NCBI RefSeq assembly: GCF_013368755.1
Contig: NC_049563.1
Location: 62,001-126,000, forward strand
From: Talaromyces rugulosus
Lineage: Eukaryota; Ascomycota; Eurotiomycetes; Eurotiales; Trichocomaceae
Direction: 5' to 3'
DNA length: 64,000 nucleotides
Positions 24,466-35,778 of this stretch are shown here, piece after piece (positions within the stretch are counted from its first letter, which is position 1; each line of letters begins with the position of its first letter). The notes beneath the pieces are model-generated. The model had not been told where the DNA came from, did not search any database, and was given only the letters and a program-made list of their open reading frames with translations. A program made the translations under genes and the position numbers.

Positions 24466-25926
24466 CTACAACAAGTTGCCCAAGCGAGGAACCGTCAATC
24501 CAAACACATTCTCGGGATCGTAATCTTTCTTCGTCGTGAGGATGTCCTGGGCATAATCGCCGAAATACCTAGTAAGCGTATGCAAATCACATGGGTATTC
24601 CACGTGATCTAAGGATATGTAAACATGATCAAGAAGATTACTGGAATTGGTGTTTTTAACCTCAGCCCACGTATCAAACGCCCATTGTTCTGATGTCTCT
24701 GCTTTTTCTGTGGTAGTTGCACATCCCACAATTTCCAACATAAAATGAGGTTCCCTTGTGGAAAACACAGAGGCACTGGCTGGAGTTTCAGAAGTATCTC
24801 TCAACTGATGGATTGAAAACATTGTTCCTGGATCAGCTGGTAATTTCTCCAGGGCGCGACCGATACATCCCGTCACTTCCTGCGTCATATCTTTCACGCT
24901 ATGCGTGCGGAATGAGCCATACATAGTAGACGGAATGAGCGCTGCATTTCCAGAATACCACTTCGGGATAGTAGTAACCTCCACTGTGTTCATGATCACG
25001 GTACCCAGGCAAGCAATCTTGTTGCACCAGTGATAACCTTCCTCAATTGATTCTGAGCTCCACATGAAACTGACACAGAATACTCTTCCAGGCGGTCCAT
25101 TAACCACCATTTGCTGTAGTGTAAGCTGCTTAGGCAAACCATGTTTTGAGATTTCTTGGTATTTTGCGTTGTAGTCCATAAAAGTTTTACTGATTTCTTG
25201 TGAATCATAAAATATTGCGCCGGTAAGAAGCTATATCAAAAATTAGATCTCGAGATACTGACATTTTACATACTGGAAAAGGGAAACATAAAACCGACTT
25301 ACACTTTTTAAATGATATACCTTAATTGAAACATCAATTATAATTCCAAAAGCACCTCCTGCACCACGTACAGCCTTTAGAAGGGTATCATCCGCTCTGA
25401 CGATAGCACCGCTTGCATCGACTAGAGTGGCGGCAACAATCTGGTCAACGCCCAGTCCCCAGTGGGAAGAAAATGGACCATAACCGCCGTACATTGCCCA
25501 ACCCAGATAGCCCACAGAGGGAATGGCACCTGTTGGTGTTGCAAGCCCTTTATCCCACAAGGCATTGCAAAGCTCGTGCTGTAAAATCCCTGCACCTACA
25601 GTCGCAGTCTCGCGGTTAGCGGCGATATCTACTGATGCAAAGGCCCGCATATCGATAGTCAAGGCACCCTCTTCTATTGAAAAACCTAGAAGGTGGTGAC
25701 CGCCTGCGCGGACAGTGAATTTTATCCCATTTGAACGCAGAAATTGTACAAGCACACTAACTTGCTCTGCCGTCTCTGGATGAGCAATTGCTAGCGGGTT
25801 GGCCTTGCGGGACAGAATAAACACCTTTCGGTCTGCCAGGTATTGGGGAGAAGAAGGTAGAGTGCACTTGATGCCTGGATGATTTTTGAGGAAATCCTCA
25901 AGAGCCGCTAGATGTGATTGTTCCAT
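24466..25926 (-). CDS. FAD-linked oxidoreductase of the BBE/FAD_binding_4 family
   Basis: Two exons, 25926-25303 and 25230-24466, give 462 residues; the intron uses a strong GTAAGT donor, in phase 0. The FAD domain is recognised by KANPLAIAHPETAEQVSVLV, the RAGGHHLLGFS segment with the candidate covalent histidine (His77), and VGYLGWAMYGGYGPFSSHWG with GVDQIVAATLVDASG. The C-terminus keeps YFGDYAQD and KKDYDPENVF, the BBE end motif. No signal peptide is present, unlike many secreted BBE-type enzymes, so the protein is probably intracellular. Family members oxidise alcohols, alkaloids or pathway intermediates, often in fungal secondary metabolism. The substrate is unknown. Confidence 0.9.
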
Positions 25927-26135
25927 TGTAGGAAATTAACACAATTATGCTTTCAGTGTTGGAAAAAGAGAGTCGGGTAACAAAATAAGGGTGGAAAGGA
26001 GAGAGAAACATGATGTGACAGCCCTTCCGGCCATTTATAGGTGCGTTGATGGCCTCTGTTTCCTGTATTTTTCCCCTCCTGCTTTCTGCGTCAGGTCTAG
26101 TGATTAGTGAATGACACTGCCATTTTGATTTAGCG

Positions 26136-26159
26136 GAACCCGAACCCGAACCCGAGCCC
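26136..26159. repeat. Short tandem repeat (GAACCC)3-GAGCCC
   Basis: Four head-to-tail hexamers lie about 210 bp upstream of the FAD-oxidase start. Three are exact GAACCC and the last is GAGCCC. Confidence 0.7.
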
Positions 26160-26582
26160 AGCTGATTGGTTACGTGAATATATAGAACGGAGTATCCAAT
26201 TAGATAATCTAGGGCTGACGTGGTAGGTGTCGAACTGGACGAAACAGGCTAGATATTGAGGCTCTGGATTGACGCATGAGACAGCTTTGCTTGGTGGGAA
26301 ATGACTGAATTGACAGGGTGTAAGGATAATTACAGGTTCGCTAGTAAAAACTGTTTTCTTTGTTCGCTTCCACGTGACCGCATGTTGGCCTGAGGCTGAT
26401 TTGTCGACAGTAGGTAGGAAATACAAAATCAAACATTTTCTTTATAGCTTACGCCGGTCTAGGGTCCGAAAATGAATCGCCTCAAATTGGCATTTCAGCA
26501 ACAAAACACCAATACTTAGTTATCTGCGAATCACAGGCATAACCACGCACGATACGATCAAAAAACCTATACTTTTTCCGAC

Positions 26583-26780
26583 ATGCACTTGACCTACTTC
26601 GGTCAACCCCGCCCCATCCCCCCAGCCGCCCCCAAAGCTGATGAACCGCAAACTACAAAGGTGTCTTCGGGGGATTCATTATTAATAATTGCCTCGGCAT
26701 TCGGTACCTATTTTATCACCGAGAACCGAGTGCCCCTACTTCGTCTTTGGGCAATCCAGCGTATCAAGGACATCGACTAA
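26583..26780 (+). CDS. Possible small membrane protein, hypothetical
   Basis: An ATG-initiated frame encodes 65 residues: a proline-rich start (MHLTYFGQPRPIPPAAP), one hydrophobic segment (LLIIASAFGTYFI) and a basic C-terminus. The layout recalls small single-span mitochondrial or ER proteins, but no family was recognised. It could equally be a chance frame. Confidence 0.35.
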   Translation: MHLTYFGQPRPIPPAAPKADEPQTTKVSSGDSLLIIASAFGTYFITENRVPLLRLWAIQRIKDID

Positions 26781-27165
26781 TATAGATCCTTTCTTAATAG
26801 ACGCTTGTACGTAGTTGGGCACCAGTAATTAGTAATACATCTTGCACATCGGTTTGTAACCACCTCCAAAGCAGACCGGTTGCAGTTACAAATCACTTGA
26901 TCTTCTAAGAGGAGTATTACGGCACTAATCTATTTTAGGTTGGAATTCCCAGTGGATAAAGACAAGGATTGTCGCTAGAAGAAACGCGGCTAAAGCCTCC
27001 ATGGAATAATAATGTACCATTCTTTCTAAGCCCAGGTTGAAGTCTGGGACCAGCTTCGGGGTGGGAAAATTCATGACTTAAATCTACTGGAAATACGCCC
27101 TAAAGACTCTTCAAACCCCTATGGAAGGTTTATGGGCAAAAAACAATTGACGGCGCCAGATCTGC

Positions 27166-28320
27166 CTAAAAGTTCCAGTGTGTCTTTTCTTTCCAGCACT
27201 CTTTCTTCCAGTTGTTTACTGACTTCGGGAAGAAATCAACAACCCCACAGACACCCATATCGTGAGCGAACACGAAGAGCACATTATCCTGTCCGTCTAC
27301 CTTCTGCGCATCTTTGATGGTTTTGATAGTCCTAGGCAAGTCTATGGCTAGGACGGGATCAAAAAAAGGCTCATTAGGTTTACGGTCCCACCTGATGTTC
27401 AAGGCTCGAAATAAAGCACCGTCGGGGTAGGACATTTCTTTTCCGGACGGGGTCAAGTGTATCTCGGCTGGAATTGAAAGATTGTTTGAAGGTCTAATTT
27501 TAGCCCCATGATGACATATGTTACATCCCATGAAGACAAAAGTTTCAGGGTTTGTCGTCGTTCGTGCGAGACCCGAAAGGTAACCAACTGCATGGCCAGG
27601 TGTGTTGAGAAGAAAGAAAGAACCATCCCCAAAAAAGTCCAAAGCAGCAAAATCACATATTCTAAGACATGATTGACCAGGCACGAACTCTATTTCTTGC
27701 ACATTTCGACTTCTACCGACGTAGTCAATATACCTTGGGTTCTTACCCGGTGTACGGAATAGAGGCACATTACTCACTTGAAGTATCTTTCTGGCAGCTC
27801 CACATGCTGCTTGGTCGGATATCCGGGAAGAAATTCATCTTTGAACCCTGGACCAACAACTAGGCCTGTTGCGGGTGGAACGGCCTCTATATCTCCGACG
27901 TGATCCCAGTGTCCATGACTAATCTCGTTGTCAGTTGCTCGATATATGCAATGGTGGTAGAAGGTTGTTACCTCCAGATAACACTTTCGACATGGGTGAG
28001 CTCGACACCGCTTTCCGTCAATACTTCTGCAACGGACTTTGTTTCCGTCACTGTAACGCCAACTCTTCGATGACAGCAACCACAGAGGGTGGAAAGGAGC
28101 CGACGTTAGAAAGGCCACCAAGGTCGAACAATACCTTGCGCCCAGTGGAACTTTCTACTAAAAAAAACCAAGACCCTACAGGAGGAACCTCATCAAATTT
28201 GTCCATTTCTGGGGAAAGCAAGAAGTTTGTCGGCATGCCTGAAAGCCTGAAACCTGAGTCGATGATATGAACCTTTGCCGCAGCCCCCTTTGGCACTTCA
28301 AAAGATGGCTTGGGTGTCAT
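27166..28320 (-). pseudogene. Metallo-beta-lactamase-fold hydrolase (lactonase-like), frameshifted
   Basis: Three exons are inferred: 28320-27972, 27918-27778 and 27712-27166. The protein matches fungal lactonase-like MBL proteins: FDLGGLSNVGSFPPS, then VIWSHGHWDHVGD (HxHxDH, across intron 1), LLNTPGHAVGYLSGLARTT, CNICHH and FVFAHD. Near 28062-28068 the frame must shift by one base: the upstream frame ends in a TGA, while the downstream frame (VTETKSVAEVLTESGVEL) continues to the metal site. No intron of normal size removes the break. In addition the bridging aspartate normally found in GGDxCHH is Asn (GCNICHH). Both changes argue for loss of function, though a single-base assembly error is possible for the first. 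Confidence 0.72.
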
Positions 28321-29160
28321 TTTCCTTTCCGTGTCTCAAAATACTGCCTCTGTGATATTAGTAAATGCAGCAATGTTCAAGGTAGCGAAAAACTTCAACT
28401 TGTGGCTTTTATATCCACACCCCGGTACGCGGTTCTCGGCTACTTTAACATTTGAAGCCGATATATTTATAACTACTGAGTAGCGCAATAAGGCCACTTC
28501 CACATTTTTGTCACAGTGTTATGGAAATTTTCATAATCAAACCAAGTCAATAGATGCCATGGTATTCGCCTATCAATGGTTTCTGGCTGGGATGTGGTTT
28601 TTTATTTGCGAGCAACAAGAATCGGCCTGGTCGCTGTGTCATTTGGATACATGTACCCTTGGCCCTATTCGTAAGTTTCAGAAACCTTTGTCAGTTTACT
28701 CTAAAGTCAATACCTCCACGTGCATCCCTCAATTTGGGGAACTTGGCTTTAATACCAGTTGTTGTGGGAAGATAGATACTGTTGATATCGCGGCAATGTC
28801 GAGCAACCTAATAACAGGCATATAACCAGTATCACTACTATAGAACTAGTCTATAATGATGTAATGTATTGGCACAGCTGTCAGCATAATTTAGATCCCA
28901 CATTTAAAGCATGAAAATAGATTTTTTGCATCAATTTATAGATCCACAAGACCGGTTGACAAGTCGATATATTTTACATACATCAATGTCACAGGTGCAA
29001 CAGCATTCTTGTTCCGAAAACGACATCTAGACATCTAGGACAGGCTCCCGGTGTTATTAGACGACTAAAAGCCGCAAAATAAAGTATTGAAAGTCTCAAA
29101 AGGCATGAAAAAATACCGGCAAAGTTTAAATCCACGGGGAAAATAGCCCAGTGAGTGCAG
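28321..29160. other. Intergenic region
   Basis: This 840-bp region is upstream of the broken lactonase-like gene and downstream of the 2OG-oxygenase-like gene. AT-rich; no gene or repeat was recognised. Confidence 0.35.
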
Positions 29161-31344
29161 TCAGCACGCAGCATCTCGTTTCCGTTTACGTTGATTGAGA
29201 GGCGGAATTGCTACCAGGATCGCAGCGCAAGAATAGCGGGTATTCACCGAAGCTTCGTTTCCATATGAAAGTTGAGTAAAGGCCATTTCCTCGTGTTGGG
29301 GTTCGTTTACCCACATAATACCCGGGAGATAATAAGCTGGCCATACACTGTTGCTCGCCTCGTCCAGCCCTTCTCCTTCGTCCTCCTGTGCTTTGTCAGT
29401 GACAAAATACTGTTTGCGCGTTGTCCCGACTCGCGATCCTTCGGTCGTGTACAGTCCACTTTCGTCTCTGTCTTTAGAAGCTTCGGTTATTCCTTTAACA
29501 CGACGTGACATGAATAGAAGCTTCCAGTATTGGTCAACCTCTATCATGCTGTGGACTTTTTGGGGAAGAAATTCCGTGTATTCGATATCTTCAGGTAGTT
29601 CCCCGGTATCCAGGTAACCTAGTAATTCATCGAAGTCTTCCCAAACTTCCATATACCTCTTTTTGTTACACTTGACAACGCCATCGTTCTCGAGCTCGCG
29701 ATTTCCTGGTCCATATCGTCCCCCGAATTCAAGCACAGGTAGGACATCGACTTCCAATCCAAGTGACCGAAACACTGAAAACAGTAAAAGATCCAAACCT
29801 TTCAATCCTCTGGGGAGTTGAAGCCTCGCAATTCCCGAGCTGTGCGGATAAGAATGGGAGCAGTATATCCCAAGTACGCCTCCTATAAATCATCAATAAA
29901 GGATAAAAACGGGGAATATGTTGCCTAATCGGTGGAATTGCATACCCTTCTCCGTGAATTCTTCCTTATATGTGACGTCTCTTAACCAACCATAAAGGGG
30001 CAGTGACTGGGCCTGGACAATTCCATTGTCCGGGCTATCATTCAATCCCACCGGCTCAGTTACATACAAATTATACGTCAGGGTTATTCTTTGGCCCTCA
30101 GAAACCGTCTTGATTTCATGCTCACAGTCACTATAAAATGCAGCCCACTGAATGACTGAATCACTTGTATTGCTCCATTCAAATTCTACACTGTTTCCGT
30201 CATGTTGGACAATGAAAGTTACTCCCTTGAATCGAGCTGGTAGGCAAACCACGAGGGAGCCGATCTGGTTTTCCGATCGCGGAGTATCAACATGTTTGCG
30301 AAATAGCCCGGATGGCCCCGAATATACCTATTAAAAATGTCTAAGTACGTGCTACTATGAATGCCTGGAATTGTTGATACGTACGTTCAATTTGTATAGT
30401 TCGGCCGTTAGCTTCCTAAATCCGAGGCTGTTCTGAGTCGTTGTGCTGATGCTCGGAAGCAATCTTTGCTCAATATTTTCTATGATACCAAAATTGGCCG
30501 GATGGAATGTCGTCGAAAAGTGACATGGGTCCATCTTGCCAGCCTTGCGGTACTCTGGATCGAACACATCCTTCTGTCCTCTTCCAAAAGTTGCCAGGGG
30601 ACAATCATCAACTAGCTGTTGAAGTGTGGATTGGCTGGACTCCAATGTAGTGTCGTCAATTGGTAGAACCAGATTCCTTGCCTTTGAATCATTGCTAGTT
30701 GCCCAGAAGATTTTCACTGGACCCGAAAATTTACGGCGAGCAGAATCAGAGTTATCCGTGGCGTCAGGACCGCGAATTGGAATACTGCCTCCACAAGAGA
30801 AAGGTATTGTTGATTTTTGAGCGTCAATAAGGTTCTTCAACTGACGAGACACTTCCACTCTTGCTATGTGATTCGACGACGAGCTGTCTGTCTCGTCCTT
30901 GAGCACTTGTTCTCGGTATCGCTGATCCATCAAAATGTTCCATAGAGTCTCATGAAAAGAGTCGCATCCGTCACTATCTCCGAATCTATCCCTCACCTGG
31001 CGCCATCTGGACTCCAATTTCCACTGCAGCTTGGTATCATCCATGATTTTCGATTCGTTTTTGTCTAGATAACCAGGCAGCAAACGATTAAGACGGGTTT
31101 GTAGCTCTTTGTAGCTCCCCTCGTGTTCCTTCGATAGGGTTGCTAGGTCAGGGAGAGATTTGTAATCATGGCGCTGTTTAATGTTGTTCAAAAAAAGATC
31201 AAAACATGCGTCTAGCTTACACTCCTGGTTTGTGTCAAGTAGTCAGCATACTCAAACACAGCTATACATAATAAGTACCTCGACCATTTTCTTAGTCACC
31301 GCTTCCTCAAGTTCAACCCAACTGTACTTCTTGTCGCTTTCCAT
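29161..31344 (-). CDS. 2OG-Fe(II) oxygenase / prolyl-4-hydroxylase-like protein
   Basis: Four exons, 31344-31279, 31224-30385, 30327-29946 and 29882-29161, give 669 residues. The central part matches a fungal 2OG-Fe(II) oxygenase group: KLNVYSGPSGLFRKHVDTPR with the HxD iron pair, then GSLVVCLPARFKGVTFIV, VIQWAAFYSDCEHEIK and RITLTYNLYVT, and YCSHSYPH with the candidate distal histidine after intron 3. The N-terminal 230 residues are variable, and the C-terminal 200 residues form a second unassigned region ending in a basic RKRKRD. No signal peptide is seen. It probably hydroxylates a protein or small molecule; the substrate is unknown. Confidence 0.82.
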
Positions 31345-32122
31345 AGCTTAGATAGTTGGCCTTGGTCACCAAACTTAAATATTGAAGAGTAGTTAGCAAC
31401 ACAGGATTGATGCAGAGGAAAATCGTTGGGGGTCACCTGGAGGAGCGGAGAGCGGCTCTGCCGGAAACAGTGGCCGTGCGTATCGACCAAACATCCAAGC
31501 ATCATCATAACGACATTGTATACTCTTAACCATAATAATTTGGTGGGAATCTTACATAATGAAGAACCATGCATTAATCTTTGACACGTAGTCCATTTCA
31601 AATCCCCTAGTGACAAGTAAATATTCATGTCAACTGGTAGTTGATATATTAAATATTACTCTCAATGCTACTGAGGTATCAATTCAAGTTACAAGTACCA
31701 GACTTTAAATTCCACATTCAAGGTTGACATCTGGACTTTAAATGTTCCAATAAACCGATCATTGTATATTTTCCTATATATAATGATCAGAATGGCAACC
31801 CAATCTCGCATCGCTGTTTTCCAGATATCAGCAGAAGAACATCTATCAATATATATATATATATTCCATGTCATTGATGATGTCGATTGATGTTGAAACA
31901 ATATAGCAGTCATGTTGATGACGTCAGACATCAGCGACCCAACCCAACATTGAAGCGCTTCAGCCTTACTTGTAAATATTGCATATCGTCCACTTACTAG
32001 TACCTAAGGAGAGTTGATTTTTCAATACCGAGAAATTACTATCAATTGATGTATTTCATGTCATGAAACGAATGATATAAAAAGCGGTAGTGTTATCCCT
32101 ATTTGATCACTCTGTTATCGAT
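31345..32122. other. Intergenic region
   Basis: This region holds the promoter of the 2OG-oxygenase-like gene and the 3' flank of the next regulator. An AT microsatellite is at about 31848-31864. No gene was recognised. Confidence 0.4.
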
Positions 32123-34069
32123 TCATCTAATATTCACAAATTTAGCCCTTTCAAATGATTGTTGTAGGGTCTTTTGACTAGCTTGTACAGATTTAGAACT
32201 CTGAGGGAGTTGCTGAAGACTCGTGAGCAGGGTTGACGAAAGGTAGGAATAGGTCTCATCGGTCATTTTTCCTTTACAATATTTATCAATGATAAAGTTG
32301 CCCATCAAGATCACGGAGTCAATAACATGATGGGGGTACGGGTCGATCGAGATAAAAGAGGCGGTAATGGAGTGATCAAGACGATCAGATCTAGATACGG
32401 TCGTGGGGACATATCCCAATTCGTGGATTGTGAATTTGCTCTCAATTCCCAACTTGAGGGTATTGAACGATTCATGCTCAGCGTCGCATCTTGTCTCCGC
32501 GAAGTCCGCTAGTAGATCAGAGCGCCCAGCAGCCTCGAGTGCATCCACTATAATTAGGATGCCAAGATGATACTGAAGACTGAATTGGTACCAACTGAAT
32601 CTATTAAGTTGGTTCAGGAAGTGAAGTTGTCTCTCACAGGCGTTAAGAAGAGGACGAATTGAACTTTGAAATATGTCAATTGCGTCAAGAACTGCTCCCC
32701 AAGAAGAAAGGACACTTTCCTCTTCTACTCCTTCTCTGAATGCTTCCTTGAGCGAAGTAGCTGTTTTCCAGAGGTACAATTGACATACAGATGCTGCCGA
32801 TAAAATCTGAGAGGCTACTTCATCAGACACCTCCAAGGTCTTTGTACGCAACTGATCAGTTCGGGAGTGAAGCGACCCCACGAGGAATGTCCTTGCTAGA
32901 CGCCATACTGGCTCTAGACATGCTCCCTTCAATCCAGAAGTTAGAGAGGACCTAAAATTCGACGTCAAAGAGCTTGACGTGTCCCATATAACAGCAGCCC
33001 AGAACGCCCTGGTTTCAAAGTCTAGGTGTGTCTCTGTAAGACCCGGGGTAGGAACTGATCTTGCTATCGCATCTATCCACGCCGACACCTGGGATCCGAA
33101 GTATTGACATGTTTTTTGACGTTCCCGTAGCCTCTGGATTTGCAGCAAAGCAGTGTGGATGCATATCAAGCCGCTGATGCCCATCAATTCTTCCTCTTCA
33201 GGGATTCCTACTGGAATTGGAGTCTGAGAGAAGAGATACAAAGCTAAAATAGACCGATAGGATGCGTGGTTGACGACTCTGAGCATAGCTTTCCTCGCCA
33301 TACGCCAGGATTCTCTGATAAGTGCTTCGTCCTGGCCTACCACGTCATAGTTTCTATGCGGTATTAGAGGAAACCACCGTGCCACAAATGCCTTCATCGC
33401 GCTTGTCAAACATTCGTCTATTTGGTGTTCCTTTTCTTCTTTTCGGATATCTGTCTCAGACCAATGCCCTCGCCGTTGGCGGAGAGATTCCTCGTTTAGA
33501 CAAGCGTCAAGTGACCTGAACAGTTTCGTCACAGGAATACATACGTCACTATGAGGATTGTCTCTATTCGGTTTCAGAAACATTATTAGCTTTGGAGAAA
33601 TTTGGTTTTCACACTTACACAAATGGGCAACCATTCTTGCCAACCGAAAGCCCTAAGATGGTATCGAACCCTTTTTCAAAAATCCGATTAGACCAGTCCT
33701 TTAGCAGGTCATCTTCCAACCTAGCGGTTGAAACAAAAGCAACATGTCCTCCTTCGGATGTTTGAGATGAGAAGACAGGGTCTGGACATAGACTTTGGGG
33801 TTTTTTCTGTAGGCGATCCACCCACTACATTGTGTGAGTGGTGGTTAAAAAACAGGTTCCACCAGCCATAAGAGCAAGTTTATGTATCTCACCTCGAATG
33901 TACATGTTTTATTCCTTTTAGCACATCTTGAACAGGAGCCCTGCCATCTAATCCTACCTGGACAGTGGCCAAGCTTCGAGGCATCGCATGCCACGCGTGC
34001 GTGGCGACATGCATCACAACTAGAAAATTGCGTTCTCTTCCTCTGCGAAGAGTTACCCAACATCTTCAT
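32123..34069 (-). CDS. Zn(II)2Cys6 transcription factor, AlcR-type zinc cluster
   Basis: Three exons, 34069-33893, 33824-33619 and 33563-32123, give 607 residues. The zinc cluster has the rare long central loop: Cys18, 21, 28, 46, 49 and 56 (C-x2-C-x6-C-x17-C-x2-C-x6-C), followed by TFEWVDRLQ. The Aspergillus ethanol regulator AlcR has a similar x16 loop. The remainder is an all-helical regulatory domain without a recognised ligand site, with LGLSVGKNGCPF and ILALYLFSQTPIPVGIPEE as landmarks of this fungal group. It should be a nuclear regulator, and its neighbours to the right (reductase, isomerase, dehydrogenases, methyltransferase, exporter) are plausible targets. Confidence 0.87.
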
Positions 34070-34597
34070 CCCCCGCGTGTGAATTGCCTATTTTAGATGC
34101 ACATTGACAAGTCTACTTCTTTGCAAATTTACTATCATGCATTTTTTTTTCTCGCTCGACTGTTTCGGTTCCGGCTACCGGAGCCGTAGGATTGCCACCC
34201 CGGGCCGGCCGGAAGCGATCATCGGAGCCGTTCCATTTCATCCGTGGATTGGAACTAGTAGTGTTGGTTTCTAGCCTACACTTTTCTATTCGTGTTATGC
34301 GCTCGTTTTGTTTAATTTCTATCTCGATCGTTCAGCGGAACATGTTTAACCTGTTCTTTAGAAACCCCGGACCCGATTTTTGCGTCTCTTTAAATTTAGA
34401 ATAGGTGAAGTGTTGAGTCATGGGTTTCAGTGACTACGGTTTGGTCATTATATTACCTTTACTGGGTATAAATATCAGACAGTGTGCTGGGCCCAGTGTT
34501 CGCTTTTTCCTTTCATGCCATTTCATCTCCTCTAGTCATTAAGTAGTTATTCTTCGAAGCAGATTTTACATTTTTGTTTTTCAGTTCTGATAAAAGG
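34070..34597. promoter_or_regulatory. Divergent promoter between AlcR-type regulator and NmrA-like gene
   Basis: This 528-bp spacer must contain both promoters. A poly-T stretch lies near 34142-34150. No defined operator was recognised. Confidence 0.4.
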
Positions 34598-35506
34598 ATG
34601 CCCTCAACACAAATAGCCCTTGCTGGTGCCACAGGTAACCTTGGAATTCCTATTTTGAAGGCTCTCCTCGACGCCGGTTTCCCTGTGACTGTACTGTCGC
34701 GAAATGGCGGAAATGCGGCAGTATTGACTCCCTACCCAAAAATTGTCATCAAAAAAGTCAATTTTGATTCCGTGGAATCTCTTACTTCTGCTTTGCATGG
34801 GGTAGATGTTGTCATCTCTTGCGTTGCCACACTGGCGATAGGTAGTCAGAACCCCTTGATCGATGCTTCCGTCGCTGCTGGAGTGAGAAGATTCATCCCC
34901 GCGGAATTTGGTATGGACTCTGCAAATGAGCTATGTGCCCAGCTACCTGTTTGTGCGCCCAAAGTCGATACTCAGAAGTATCTGCAAGAAATGTCAAAAT
35001 CAAACCCGAACTTCACCTATACTGCCATCGCGAACGGACTATTTTTGGACTGGGGTCTCAAGAACAATTTCATCTTGAATATGGCAGAACACAGCGCCAT
35101 CCTATATAACGGTGGTAATGTGCCTTTTAGCACCACGAACCTCACTAATGTCGCGACGGCTGTCTTGGGCGTTATTCGCCACCAGCCTCAAACCGCAAAT
35201 CGCATTGTCTACATTCATTCAGCATTGGTCACCCAGAACGAACTCATCCAGTATGCTAAAGAGATCGATGGCAAGGACTGGAAAACCGATATCCAAGACA
35301 CAGAAGATACCAGAAAAGGAAGTCTGGTCGAGCTGGCTAAAGGACCCCAGGGTGACATTGATGCTGCAATGCTCGGGTTTTGCGTCTGTGGTTCGTTAAC
35401 TACGGAGTATGGCTGTGACTTTTCCAGTCACCTGGATAATATATTATTAGGTGTGAAAAAGTTAAACAAAGCTGAGCTTCGAGCACTAGTGGCGAGTTAT
35501 CTATGA
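34598..35506 (+). CDS. NmrA-like / isoflavone-reductase-like NAD(P) oxidoreductase
   Basis: The single exon encodes 302 residues from the ATG at 34598; an in-frame extension upstream lacks an ATG. The N-terminus carries the dinucleotide motif GATGNLGIPILKALL (GxxGxxG). Further landmarks are VDVVISCVA, AGVRRFIPAEFGMD (the isoflavone-reductase family FIPSEFG motif) and a lysine in the APKVDTQKYL segment where the catalytic lysine normally lies. Members of this family are NADPH-dependent reductases of phenolic or quinone substrates or NAD(P)-sensing proteins. It is likely cytosolic. The adjacent AlcR-type regulator and downstream dehydrogenases suggest a shared pathway. Confidence 0.9.
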   Translation: MPSTQIALAGATGNLGIPILKALLDAGFPVTVLSRNGGNAAVLTPYPKIVIKKVNFDSVESLTSALHGVDVVISCVATLAIGSQNPLIDASVAAGVRRFIPAEFGMDSANELCAQLPVCAPKVDTQKYLQEMSKSNPNFTYTAIANGLFLDWGLKNNFILNMAEHSAILYNGGNVPFSTTNLTNVATAVLGVIRHQPQTANRIVYIHSALVTQNELIQYAKEIDGKDWKTDIQDTEDTRKGSLVELAKGPQGDIDAAMLGFCVCGSLTTEYGCDFSSHLDNILLGVKKLNKAELRALVASYL

Positions 35507-35778
35507 TCAGTATATTCTAAAAGAAAGCGGCGAATAATAGCCAATGCCAGTTAACGAGAAGTAACATTCCTATGGTACACTTTCAGCGTAACCTATTAGT
35601 AATGCCCTAGTGCATGTTGTTCGTTTCTTATTGCCTCTTTAGTCCTTTTGATATGTGAATAGATATTAAAGGAAAAATGGTACCGTTAAAATTTCTTTAA
35701 CCCTAACCCCTGACGTTTCTCTTCGTCTAGCAGAGTCTTTGGTTGGATGCCATCTATTTATCATAACTTTCGACATTA

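Larger units (their letters stand above)
25927..27165. other. Intergenic region with a possible small gene
   Basis: The left part is the FAD-oxidase promoter and contains a GAACCC tandem repeat (26136-26159). A possible 65-residue protein lies at 26583-26780. The rest shows nothing recognisable. Confidence 0.4.
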
